From Nepenthes gracilis (Eukaryota > Streptophyta > Magnoliopsida > Caryophyllales > Nepenthaceae), in contig BSYO01000011.1 in NCBI GenBank assembly GCA_033239525.1, forward strand, positions 9,887,973 to 9,951,972: 64,000 nucleotides of DNA, in the 5' to 3' direction. Of the stretch, positions 42,919 through 54,016 are shown piece by piece. The stretch's first letter is position 1. The number at the start of each line of letters is the position of its first letter. The notes beneath the pieces are model-generated. The model made no database searches. It was not told where the DNA came from and saw only the letters and a list, made by a program, of their open reading frames with translations. Both the position numbers and the translations under genes were made by a program.

Positions 42919-45458
42919 ATGAGGGACTTGTTGAAATTTCGCATAGTTTAGAGAGAGAACCTCTCTCCTCTCTCATCGATTTCAAATTCGAAATCCCTTC
43001 TGTTGCCCGTTCGGCTTTGGCGGCGTCGCCGCCGGCCATGGCCGGCCTCATGGGGGCTTCCCTTGTCCCGGTCTCGATTCCCGCTCCCCCCGGTCCTCCG
43101 GTTCCTTCTTCCCCTTCTATGCCAGTGACGGTGCTGTTTGGAGCGCGAGAATTTCTGGCTCTTCCCGTTAAATCTTTGGCCTCCCCAAATGGCCCGGATG
43201 CCGGCGTCTTATCGCAGGTAGGGGCCGTGGAAACCGATTCCTGTATTCCATCGACGCCGGCTTCCCCATCCCTCCACCTTTCTGAAGAATCTGGAGTTCT
43301 CTGCGGTGGTCTGACGCTTTCGAATGTAAAGGATTCTGAGGCCAAGGTATCCCCGAAATCTATTCATGTTAATGGCTCGCCTTTAAAACCTGGTTCCGTC
43401 CCTGCTTCTGCAAAATCATGGGCTCAAGTCGCCGTGGGCAAGGGGCCCTGATCCTTTGCCTCCCTCAAATTTTTTCCTCCCTGTTCTGAGTATGACTTCG
43501 ACAACCCATCCTCACCTCCTGCTGAGGTTGTGCAGCAATGCTCCGAAATATGGGGCTCCACCTTGGTGGGTTGCTTCCATGGAAAACCTCCCCACTATTC
43601 GGCGGTCAATGGCATCGCCCGAAGGATTTGGGCTAGGTTTGGGTTGCGGCACGTTGCTATCAATGGAATCAGACTGTATTTCTTTCAATTCGACTCCACT
43701 TCTCTCCCGGAGAAATGCAGCTAGAGGCCCACGGGCTTTTAAAAATCGCCTATCTTCCTTAAGAGATGGTCCACAGGCATGTGCTTGGACCACAGATCCC
43801 TTATGTCGGTCCACGAGTGGATTTCGTTGTCTAACGTCCCTATAGAATTCTGGACTCCAATGGGCTTAAGTTGGATTGCTAGTAGAATTGGCAAACCAAT
43901 CTGTGTGACCCCCAAACCGCCACTATGCATCGGGTGAATGTGGCGAGTTTGTGTTGAGTTGAAGAAGGATGATCCTCGACCCAAAAATTAAGATCCACAT
44001 GCGTTTGATGCTGCACCTTCGGGGTGGTTGAAGTTGATGTTGCTTATCACTCAAAGGCGGCTGTTAAAAGCCTTCAAAGCGGGGTGAAGAGGCTGCAGTC
44101 ATGCCAAAGGACTCATGTCCACGATCTTTGATGGGGGTTAAACACGCATCTCCTGTTATGGAGTTGCGGCGGGGTGGGGTTACCTTTGTGAAGCCTAATG
44201 GTTACTGCTCCAAAGCAATCCCAGCAGTCTTTGCTGCTCTGTATTGGAGGTGTGGAGTCTGCGGCCTGAGCAACATTCTTCTTCGTTGGCTCTGGATGAC
44301 AATGAGGCTGGTCTTGGGGCTACCTCTTAATTTCCTCTTGGTTCCTGTCCTTTAAAGAAAGTAGTAGGGGCTCGAGGTCGACTCATCTCGATGAGGTCGA
44401 TTGCTCGTAGAGGGCACATTTTGACCGCCCCAATGAGTGCTGGCCCCCTTTACGATGATACTTCTAGTGCTCCACGGTGGTTCTAATATTGATGAGGAGT
44501 TACTGAATGTTGTGGCTAATGTGTCCGGGGACTGTTGTGTAGATCTTGAGGAGCAATTAGAATCGGCATCCATCTGGCGAGTTCTTTGTGCCTCTGCTTT
44601 TATTCTTTGGAGTCTTTGATAAATGCGGTGAGGTGGTTTCACCTCCTAATTTGTCGATTGAAATTGATCCACGAGTTTACTCCCGATTCTATCTCTCGGA
44701 TTGCCGGAAATATGGATTAGGCGTTACGATTCAGCTGGACGGGCCTCTCCTCGCTCTTATGATCCTCTGGATGTAAATCCTTCCACCATGTCATCTGCGG
44801 GGGTTTGTGGTCTTGGGAAAGGAGACCTAAAGCTGCCGGTCACTAATACTTTCCCTTCCCTTCGGGTCATGGGGGAGGTGCAACATAAAGAGTGGAATCC
44901 CAGGCTAGGGCTCGTGAGCGCGGATTATAATGATTATAATCACGAGGATGAATGCCTCGGTGGTAGTCCGTTACCTTGCTTGGTTTTGGCTTTTCTTTGC
45001 TCAATGGTTTTGTCTCGGTTGATTGTGCGAGACGAGTATTGCTTTCTATTTGAACTATGGAATGGTTATGAGTGCACTTTTACGCTTGGTGCGGTTGGAG
45101 CCTTGGACAAAGGCTCCATAATTTTCATCGGCCGAAGAAGGTGCTGCATGAATTTGTTCTTTGAAGCAATCTGCCGTCACATGATGTAGCTCTTGTATCT
45201 TCTTTGTTTAAGTGATTCGGGGTGGCCTTGCATCTACAAAATGCAGCCGTGTTTTTATCTCGATGCAGCCCCTATGATAATTTTTCTTTGTGTGCATGTA
45301 ATTCAGCTTTTGTTTATTGGTTCGATGTTGTTTCAAAGTGCTCGGGGTATGCCCTAGCGGTTATGATTTATCCCTAAGTCGGAAAAACACTTGGAGATAA
45401 ATCATTTCTTGTAAAATTTTTCTCCCATTAATCCAAATCACTTACTTACCAAAAAAAA
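42919..45458 (+). mobile_element. ORF1-only LINE element L
   Basis: TSD ATGTTTATCTCCAAGTA (42902-42918 / 45459-45475) lies inside the 3' hairpin of M. Leader TAGAGAGAGAACCTCTCTC (42950-42968), ORF1 from 43038, short TG-rich 3' part, then GCTCGGGGTATGCCCTAGC (45339-45357), hairpin, CTTACTTACC and A9. No ORF2. It is complete at 2,540 bp. Confidence 0.9.
43038..44930 (+). pseudogene. ORF1 of element L
   Basis: Starts MAGLMGASLVPVSIPAPPGP and is open for about 137 codons to a TGA at 43449. That TGA replaces the Arg codon of KGPRSFASLKFFPP (CGA to TGA). DUF4283 follows in shifted frames (STLVGCFHGKPPHYSAVNG, ARRIWARFGLRHVAING, YFFQFDS; WISLSNVPIEFWTPMGLSW near 43830). Late motifs are a degraded TPDSISRIAG (about 44680) and EVQHKEW (44875). 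Multiple frameshifts; ORF1 type as in F. Confidence 0.75.
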
Positions 45459-46329
45459 ATGTTTATCTCCAAGTATTTTGACTTGAAGATAAAACATAAA
45501 ACGCTAGGGCATACCCCGAGCGGACAGTACATCAGAATATACATAATGGCCTCTAGGAGGACAACGTTTACCTAAAACGACAAAATATGACATTTCCATC
45601 ATAAACAAAACTGAACACAGCATGCAGTAGCTGAATCACAAAATCGACATCTCACAGTGGCACGACAGAAGCACTTTGCACGTGAGACAGCAGAATGCTC
45701 CAGCACCAAGACCAGCAGCACCATCTTCGACTGTTGAACATAGCAACAACAACTCAAAAGAATCCTTAAGTCCAAGGCTCCAACTTCATCAAGCAGTATA
45801 GCGCAATACCAATGCAATTTGCATCTTAGTCACGATGGACTTCCCAGAGGGCAGCAATTCAGCATAGTCCCGCCTGGCTGCACCTCTTCCATCAGGACCC
45901 ATTGATACTGCTGATGCATCTTAGCAGCAATAAGAGGATGACTGGCACCACCCATCCGGAGTGCAAGCCCAAACCAGCAAAAACAGATGCCAATCCATAG
46001 CCAACACCATCAGGCCAGGCAACTATTGCTGCCTCAGGCCAACAAAAGCAAGAAAAAGGTACACAGAATCACCGTTCCTCCTACTTGTAAGAACCAATTG
46101 GCAACGATACTGCATAAGCACCACAAAAAAAACAGCATGCCTCACATACTATTATACCAGGGAGAAATCCATTGACAAGGAAAGCCACTCCCAGTCCAGA
46201 ACTGTAGCCAAATCATTACAGCAAAGGCCGCACCACACATCAGATCCCCGATTCAGAAACTCACATCAAAACCCCAAACCAAGCTTCACAAATTTGCCAA
46301 TTCAGAAGCAGCAAAGTATCAGCACATTG

Positions 46330-48788
46330 AAATTGTCACGGGGCAGCAAGCGGCCCGAACCACGGACTCCAGCTGCGGCATTTATCGGGAGTGAGGGCCT
46401 TAGGGCTTTCTTGGAAGTAGATTTACGCCGTCTGCGGTCACCACCACTGTTCCCACCCGTTTATAGCCTGCCTAGCAAAAAGCTCATCCTCGTATCGTCG
46501 GCGATCTTCATAACAGGCATGACCCACACCACCATCAACAGGAATCATAGAGGGTTTAGCAGAACCAAATTCACTACTAGATTCCATGGTATCAGCCGCT
46601 GTCGGCTCAGAATTCACATCTGAGCATCTAGTGACAGGGACCGGTCTCTGAATAGATCGATTAGCAAGCTCAGCTAGATCCACAGGACCATCTACAGATG
46701 GATCCTTTAGGCGTATTTCGGAAGAAGGAGCATCCAGGGTGTATTTACGGACGATCCGCGCAATAGACTCCGGAGTAGAATCGTCGACCCCAGGAATGTG
46801 GCAATCTACAAGAGCCAAATCTCTTGCTGGAAGGCCATCAATCTAGTTAATGGACGCCAGGTTACAAGGCTCTTGATCGGAAGCCAAGGGAGTGGACAAG
46901 GAGGGCTAAAGGGCCCCCCTAGAAGAGTCATGCATATAATTAGTTGGAACCTCAACTAGAAACCTATTGGGATCCAAAGAGCAAGAGTCAGTAATCTCGA
47001 TAGGGTCATATGAAACCCCGTCATCAACTGCACGGCCATCATTGGGACCCAAAATAGCGACAGCCCCATCAGCCCCCAACCCAAACGAAATCTCAGAGGC
47101 TGGGGCCGGAACAGGCAGGGAGTTTTGTGACAACACCAAATCAGCAGCTCCCACCAATGGGTGGACATCAGCCTCAGAGAGGGGTTCACAGCTCACAGCT
47201 GATGCCATTTCACACTCTCCCGGGATCACCGGCCTGAACAATCTGGGAATGCGCACATCCGGGTTAGAAGCGGCCAAGGAAGGGGCCAGCAACAGAATCG
47301 TTCACAGACGAGGCAGCCATATCCAGCGATTGGTGATCAGTGGGACAACCAGCTTTAGAAGGCTCATCATCACAATCCTCCACAGTAAGGTCCATTTGCA
47401 TCTGAGAATCCGAACCACAGTTCCCAATAGGAAGAGCCTAAGCTATAGGCCCTTCGATCTGATCTAGATCGCAAGATAATTGGGAGAGCCCAGCAGAGGG
47501 GCACTCAACAAAGCCTGCCAGAGCAGGAGCATATTCAGAAAGTTGGGGAGGTAGTGAAGATACCAGCTCACTTGCAGAGCATTCATCAATGGCAGAACAA
47601 CATTTCTGTTGAACCATAGCTTCCTTCCCACGATCAGGAGGGGTTTCAACCTTTCTACCTAGGAACCCCTCAACAGAAATGCGAGTTCAACCCCGGCATC
47701 GGGAAACGGGGCCTTAGACAGATCACGAGCCTCTTCAAATTGCTTTGAAAGTCATTAACAGCAGGCTTTGAGTGATAAGCAACATCAACCTCAACCACCT
47801 GGAAGGTGCGGCATCAAACAGACAGAATCCTAATTTTTCTTTGGTCGAGATCATCCTTTTCAACTCAACACAAACTCGGCCACATGCACCCGATGCATAG
47901 TGGCGGTTTGGGGATCACATAGGATTGGTTTGCCAATCCTACTAGCAATCCAGCTTAAACCCATTGGAGTCCAGAATTCAATAGGGACATTAGTCAACGA
48001 AATCCACTCAGGGACCGACATGAGAGATTCAGGGTCCATGCTCAAGCCCGGAGACCATCTCTTGAGGAAGATAGGCGTCTTTTTAAAGGCCCAGGGACCT
48101 CTAGCCAAGCATTCCTCCAGATGAGATTCGGAGTCAAATTGAAAAAATACAGACCATTGCCATTGGCGGCAACGTGGCCATGACCTAAACCTAGCCCAAA
48201 TTCTTCGGGCGATGCCATTGACCGCCGAAAAGTGTGGAGGTTTTCCAGGGAAAAAACCCACCAAAGTGGAGCCCCAAATTTCGGAGCATTGCTGCACAAC
48301 CTCAGCAGGAGGTGAGGTTGGGTTGTCGAAGTCATACTCAGTACAGGGAGGAAAAAATTTAAGAGAGGCAAAGGATCGGGGACCCTTGTCCACGGCGACT
48401 TGAGCCCATGATTTTGCAGAAACATGGACGGATACAGGTTTTAAAGACGAGCCATTATCATGAACAGATTTAGATGATACCTTGGCCTCAGCAGACTTTG
48501 CAGGCGAAAGCGTCAGGCCACAACAGAGAGCACCAGATCCTTCAGAAAGGTGGTGGGAAGGGGAAACCGGCGTCGGTGGGATACAGATACCGGTATCCAC
48601 GGCCACTCCCTGCGATAAGAATCCGGCATCAGGGCCATTTGGGGAGGCCAGAGATTTATCGGGTAGAGGCGGAAAATCACGCGCACCAAACAGTTCCGTC
48701 GCTGGCAGAATACGGAGAGAAGGAATCGGAGAACCGGGGTAAGCGGGGCCGAGACCGGGACAAGGGGAACCCCCATGAGGCCGGCCAT
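46330..48788 (-). pseudogene. ORF1 of element M
   Basis: Starts MAGLMGVPLVPVSAP (48788), shifts frame near 48600, then is open through DUF4283 (48606-47880): KSWAQVAVDKGPRSFASLKF, STLVGFFPGKPPHFSAVNG, IARRIWARF, FFQFDSESHLEECLARGPW, WISLTNVPIEFWTPMG. The C-terminal part (46818-46438) has TPESIARIVRKY and the ELFARQAINGWEQ basic end, as in E. Several frameshifts lie between 47860 and 46900. No CCHC knuckle. Confidence 0.75.
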
Positions 48789-48897
48789 GGCCGGCGGCGA
48801 TGCCGCCAGAGCCGAACGGGCAATAGGAGGGAGTTCGAATTTGAAATCGAGGAGAGAAGAGAGAGAAGAGAGCGTCTCTCTCTAGCTCCTAGGCCTT

Positions 48898-49980
48898 GGT
48901 TTTCAAACATAGTAATTAAGGTCATATAATTAAGAATTAGTTTAATTAATTTATGAGAGAAATATTAAGTCATCATAACGACCAAGAAATTATCTAAGGA
49001 TAGGAATAGTTGACCAGCAGAAAATTGTTGACCGGAATTAGCAAGATGACCGACAGAAAATCGTTGACCTGAATTGGCAAGTTGACCGGCAGAAAATAGC
49101 TTACCAAAATTGGCTTCGTTGATCGGTTGATTAGGATTTTGCTTGGATTTCACATAATAGCCGGAATGAATGAATGGTCAGGACGATTGAAATTACAGGT
49201 ATGTAGAAATGACTGGAATACTTGTGAGAGAAATGACCGGTATGCTTGTGAAGAGAATGATAGGTATACTTGAGAGAGAGATGACCGGAATGAATTTTGA
49301 GGAGATAATAGCCAGTATGCACAATTTGCCCGATTTAGTACAAAATGCCAGTATGGTGCATTTTAGGCGGTTTGGTAAATTTTTCGGAATGAAGCAAATA
49401 GACAGAATGAAGTAAAATGACTAGTATGCTTGTGATTAAAATAACCGATATAGATTGAAAGGGATGAAATGGCTAGTTTACACAATTACCGGTATGGCAA
49501 AAAGTGACGGGTACACTTGAAATTACTGGGTTGCACAAAATGGCCTAGTGCCAAAATATCTAGTCAACACCCTCTTGATCGGCAGACTGTGAGGAAGAAT
49601 CTGGTAAGTGCCTTGTTGATCGGATAGGCAAGGTATGGGGAAAAATTATCCGGTCAATGGAAGGTTGATCGGCTATGAGAGGCTAAGTCCTGTTGAAGAA
49701 ATAATCTTGCCAAAGGACAAAGGAGAATGGATTTCTGTCGGAGACCATTTCTGGATACGATAAGTGAATTTTCAGAGACCATTTTCGGATACGATTAAGT
49801 GAAATTTGGAGACGATTTTCAGAGACGTTTTTCAGAGAGAATGATCGGAGTAGATTTGGAAGGAGATGACCAGAGAGGATTGGTACATTAGCCAAGTCCG
49901 GAGTAGATAGAATGATAAAGTAAGATAAACAAAGTAGAAATGACCGGAGTAGATGGATAATAAGACTTTCGGAGAACATT
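48898..49980 (+). mobile_element. Continuation of LTR S with ATGACCGG repeats
   Basis: After the M TSD, AT-rich sequence leads into TTGACC/ATGACCGG motifs: about eight degenerate copies of ATGACCGGxATGCTTGTGA at 49190-49470, then GGTCAATGGAAGGTTGATCGG near 49652. The resemblance to the LTRs at 4-11 kb (W-box palindromes plus variable arrays) suggests the same superfamily. Its 3' terminus was not identified. Confidence 0.4.
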
Positions 49981-49984
49981 GATG

Positions 49985-50260
49985 AGATATTCATTAGCCC
50001 GACTACATTTTAGTCCCGTAACTCTCAGCCATCACATATCATTGGCTCCATTATTCTGGTTACATTTTATGCCAACAGCTCTCAACCATCACATATCATT
50101 AGCTCCATTAGCTCGATTACATTTTAGGTCTGCAACTCTCGGCCATCTAATATCCGACATCGTCTACATTTTAGGCCTATAGCTCTCGGCTATCTTTTTA
50201 TTATTGGATCTGGGCTATATTTTAGGCCTGCAGCTCTCAACCACCATATTTCATCGAATC
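49985..50260. repeat. Tandem repeat of about 58 bp, five copies
   Basis: Five units containing ATTACATTTTAGGCCTGCAG-like sequence followed by CTCTCGGCCATCACATATC and ATTAGCTCC. Later copies are more diverged and shortened. Confidence 0.75.
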
Positions 50261-50261
50261 A

Positions 50262-50941
50262 TATATTGACCTACCGAGTCTCCAGACTCCACTGACCCCA
50301 CCCACTAGGGTCTCAAACCACCATGGTCTCACTCGCATACTGACCCATTCAATCTCGGACTCTGTCTATTTCCATACAAACATACAAATATAAAATACAC
50401 ATAAAAATATCAAATATTAAATCAAACCAAAGAAAGGGGTTACAAACTTGTCTAGAATTTATACCAAGCAAATCGAAATAAAGGATACTCCGAGGTACCT
50501 GAATCGGGCATTTCTCTCTCCTCTGCGCATGCCCTTTCTCTATCTCCCCATGCAGTTTCTCTCTCCTCTATGCGAGCCTCCTTCCTATGTGTCGTCGTCT
50601 TGCCTGAGAGCTGTCGCTGCCATTGCCTCCTCTCTCGACCACCACTGACCTTCCCCACGCACTCTCTCTCCTTGTCGTGGGCTGCCTTGTCTCCTCTCTC
50701 GACTGCCAGCTCAGCCTCTGCCGCCACACCTTCTCTCTCTTCGCGTGTACCGTTGCCACTGTCGCTTTCTCTCTCTTATCTCCCTTTTTCCCCTTTCCTT
50801 TTCCCTTTTCCTCCTATTGTGCCCACGCTTGAAACCCCCTTAATAATTTCCCTCTTCCCAAAAATAGCCATGGACTTACCTCCATAGTTTGCATTTTCCT
50901 TTTTTTTTAATCGGGATATTTTTTTTAATCGGGATATGACA
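50262..50941 (-). mobile_element. Probable minus-strand LTR start (T)
   Basis: The right end, CGGGATATGACA (complement TGTCATATCCCG), resembles the LTR start TGTGAGGACCCG at 8434. A CT-rich stretch (50510-50830) and CCGAGGTACC (50490) occupy positions similar to 8030-8080 and TGAGGTACAC in that LTR. The left boundary is unknown, and whether S and T belong to one element is unresolved. Confidence 0.4.
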
Positions 50942-50982
50942 CTGTGGTTGGGATTTGGTTGATTTTCCTGGCTCGATGGAAC

Positions 50983-51480
50983 GTTTTTTTGGTAAGTAAT
51001 TAAATTTATAAATAAGAAGAAAATGTACAAAATCAATGTTCTATCGCCAAGTGATTTTCCGACTTGGATTTAGAATACAGACGCGGGGCATCCCTCGGGA
51101 ACCGAGAATCATATGATTAACCCAGATAACTCGTAAAGAAACTAAAAGAAATTACATGTTCTAAGGTCCTCTAAATCAGCATGTCAAGGCAGCAGGTAAG
51201 CTCAAATCCAATCCCGCTCGGCTATAAGCCAGAGATCGGCCCAAAGGAGATCCTCAAGCATCTTGGCACTTGTAACCCGGTCATTTACATCTCTGTCTAT
51301 TGTCAAACACAAGGCCATATTCACCTCGGTTGGTGGCATCTCGGAGTTTAGCAAAAAAAACCTCGGTCAAAGTAGTTCGGAATTTAGTATCTTAGATCTT
51401 AGCAAAAAAAAGGTCGGTCATTTACAAATACCGTAGTTGTTTTGAAGGGGGACAATCTAGAAACACGCCAACGTAGATCT
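50983..51480 (-). mobile_element. Divergent LINE 3' end V
   Basis: Poly-T then GGTAAGTAATTAAATTT, hairpin arms on the plus strand AATGTTCTATCGCCAAGTG and GACTTGGATTTAGAATAC, and the box GGGGCATCCCTCGGG (51084-51098). This is a sister subfamily like the tail at 3895. Upstream on its strand, a coding-like patch (complement of 51215-51335, NMALCLTIDRDVNDRVTSAK) has no recognised family. The 5' boundary and TSD were not found. Confidence 0.45.
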
Positions 51481-51611
51481 TGGGCAGTATGCATCAGCTC
51501 GGTCGATCCAGGGATAGCAACTCTGGAAATCGTGACTTTACTCTCACTGGTCCTCTCGCTGGCGATTTTGAATCCCGTCTGCCCCGCCCTCTTCCTTCCT
51601 CGCCGGCGCTC

Positions 51612-52021
51612 ATGGCGCCGGCCGCAAGCCCTCCCTCTCATCTCCCAGAAAAATTACCCTCTCCTCTTCCACCTGGTTCTCCTCTTCCTACTCGTTCGGC
51701 CGTTTCTTCTCTTTCCTTCCCTCGCCCAGCCACTCCCCGGCCCCTGAAAGTCACGACCTCTCCCCCTTCGTCCCTCCTCTCCTCTTCTCCTTCAGACGAA
51801 CCCGATTTTCCCCCCCTTTTTGCCGTCCAAATCAGTCGCCTTTCGAGGCGTGGCCGATCCTCTATTGTTAGGGCCCTCCCTGCTTCCCCTTTTCCTCCTT
51901 CCATCCTTCCCGATACATCCAATTCAGTGAAGGAATCGGTTTGCTCTGGCCAAAATCAGGGGGCTGATTCCCACTCTAAGGCAGGGCCTTCCATGGAAGG
52001 CTCGTTGGCAGCGCCTGAGTG
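51612..52021 (+). pseudogene. LINE O ORF1 N-terminal part
   Basis: Starts MAPAASPPSHLPEKLPSPLP in a Pro/Ser-rich low-complexity region like H, and is open until insertion W at 52022. In-frame sequence exists upstream of the ATG, but the ATG context and similarity to H favour this start. Confidence 0.7.
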
Positions 52022-52390
52022 GTGCTTCTGGATCATGGGCAGTTGAAGGGCTCCTTTCTTCTGCTGATTATGGAATGGCTGATGTCTGGAGCATTGGCAC
52101 TTTACTGGCTGCCTCTAGATGGGGTTGTGCTGATCCTGGTGAAGATTGAAGTGTAGTGATGTAGCTGATCTTGTGTGTGTCTGGTTATGTGTAATTTCAG
52201 ATTACATTTGTTGTTTTTTTGTTCATCGCTGTCCTCTTAGAGGCTTTTTGGTATTATCTGTTATACCGTCTGCTCGGGGTATGCCCTAACATTTTATGTT
52301 TTATTTCCAAGTCAAAACACTTGGAGATAAAATATAGATTTTGTATTTTTTTCTCCCTATAATCCAAAATACTTACTTACCAAAAAAAAA
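52022..52390 (+). mobile_element. Truncated LINE tail copy W (369 bp)
   Basis: TSD GTTGGCAGCGC[C/A]TGAGTG (52004-52021 / 52391-52408) in ORF1 of O. Ends GCTCGGGGTATGCCCTAAC, arms TATGTTTTATTTCCAAGT and ACTTGGAGATAAAATATA (pairs with two G-T wobbles), CTTACTTACC and A9. Confidence 0.9.
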
Positions 52391-52408
52391 GTTGGCAGCG
52401 CATGAGTG

Positions 52409-54016
52409 CTGTGTCGATGCGGGCTGCTCATCTCCTCTCGAATTCCAGGATGGGCCGCCTCTCACCTTGACTGGTACTCCTTCTTGGAGGCCGAACCACA
52501 CCCCTGATCACTGCCCTGGCTTTGACTCGGATGACCCTCTGATGCCTCCTTCGGCTGAGCATGAGCAATGCCCTGCTGAGGGTATGACTTTTGAAACTCA
52601 GCAATTACCTGGTCTATCTGGACCCATCTGTGCTGATGGATCCCGCCTTTCGTGTGGTCTGGGCTCCAGCCCGCCGAACGCCACTTGGGTATCAATTGTT
52701 GAAAAGAGGGCTTTTGGAGGTAAGTCTCATCTTAAATACTTTCCTCCTAGTTCCCCTAATTCTGAAAATATCATTTTGTCCCCCCCTCCGGAAGTTGTTC
52801 AACAGGGTGAGGACCTCTGGGGAACCACTCTTATGGGTTATTTCGATGGCAATCCAGTTCACTTTAATACTGTGAATAATATTACTAGGAAAATCTGGAG
52901 GCGGTTCGAGCTACAACATGTAGCGGGGAACGAATTGGGTTTCTTTTTCTTTCGATTTTCCTCTAGCGCAATGCTTGAGAAATGTTTAAATAGTGGCCCG
53001 TGGTCTATGGCCGCCATACTCTTTTCTTAAGCTATGGAAGCCGGGTATGGTTTTAACCCGTGAGGAGCACAAATCATTCCCGGTTTGGATCACCATGTCG
53101 GGATTCCGGTTGAGTCTTGGACCCCTCTCGGGTTTATCTTTGGATTGCGAGTGCGGTTGGGATTCCCTTGCGGTTAGACCCGGTCACAGAAAAATTAGAG
53201 CGTCTGGGCTTTGCCAGAGTTTGTGTCGATATGGGAGCCGATGCCCCCCGGCCGGAATATGTGAAAATCCGCACCAGTGGCCCTTCTGAGGGCCATCTAA
53301 GAGAAATCAAAATTAAGTACCAACAGAAGCCGGTGCGGAGTACCGCCCCTAAAAAGAGTGGAAGTAAGGGCCCACATATGAAAGCCTCTTAGGTCCCTAA
53401 GAAGGTGGTCATTCCTCGGACAATCAATGCAAACGCCTCTCCTGGGCGATCTCCCCGCAAGAAAGTCGCCTCTCCCTTGGGTATCTCCGCACAGAAGGAG
53501 CTGTCTTCAGACAATCCCTTCAGTATTCTTCAGGAGCTTATCTCTGAAGACCATATGGTGCCCGATCCTTACTACTCGCCGAATCACCCGAGTGATGATC
53601 CCCTGGATTCTCCCCTCGGTGATCCTACCTCAATCCTTCCCCCTGGAAAGCAATAGGCCCTTCTCTCAAATGGCTCTGATGAGGAGAGGCTCCCTGGTGG
53701 GCTTGAATTTCAGACTAAGTCCCTCCTAGCCCCCGAGTTGGTAAGCCTTTGTATTGGTTCAGATTGTTCCAATGATGAGTCCGTGGCCGGTGACCTTTCT
53801 GGCTCTCGACCGGTGGCAGTTTTAGGAAATGAGGATTGCCCCGGCTAGTCCCTAATTGCTAGCCCAAGTGATTCTTTAGATCTTACACATGCTTCTGATA
53901 TGTCTGACCCTAGTTGCTACGAGTTAGTGACTAAGAGTAGAAGACACAAATCCTCTAAGAAGATCAGAAACGCAAGGGGGCCAAAAGAGCGGCCCCCCTT
54001 CATCGGTCTCCCATGA
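52409..54016 (+). pseudogene. LINE O ORF1, DUF4283 and C-terminal part
   Basis: Open through 53028: VSIVEKRAFGGKSHLKYFPP, LSPPPEVVQQGEDLWGTTL, DUF4283 core GYFDGNPVHFNTVNNITRK and GFFFFRFSSSAMLEKCL. Two frameshifts (about 53030 and 53110) precede LRLDPVTEKLERLGFARVCV and IKIKYQQKPVRSTAPKKSG, where a zinc knuckle would be expected but only a basic patch occurs. The Ser/Asp-rich tail has a TAG at 53389 and others. ORF1 ends at TGA 54014-54016, overlapping the ORF2 ATG as ATGA. Confidence 0.8.

Larger units (their letters stand above)
42844..48897 (-). mobile_element. ORF1-only LINE element M (host of L)
   Basis: Perfect 17-bp TSD GGTTTTCAAACATAGTA (42827-42843 / 48898-48914). The 3' tail (42844-42918) is split in its hairpin by element L and resumes at 45476 with the other arm and the GGCATACCCCGAGC box (45509-45522). 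TG-rich sequence follows to about 46330, then ORF1 (48788-46330) and the leader CTAGAGAGAGACGCTCTC (complement of about 48868-48885). No ORF2 and no tRNA head. Net length is about 3.5 kb. Confidence 0.9.

Noticed and set aside
50452..50887. Overlapping ORFs on both strands in CT-rich DNA
   Set aside because: Low-complexity CT-rich LTR segment; no recognisable product.
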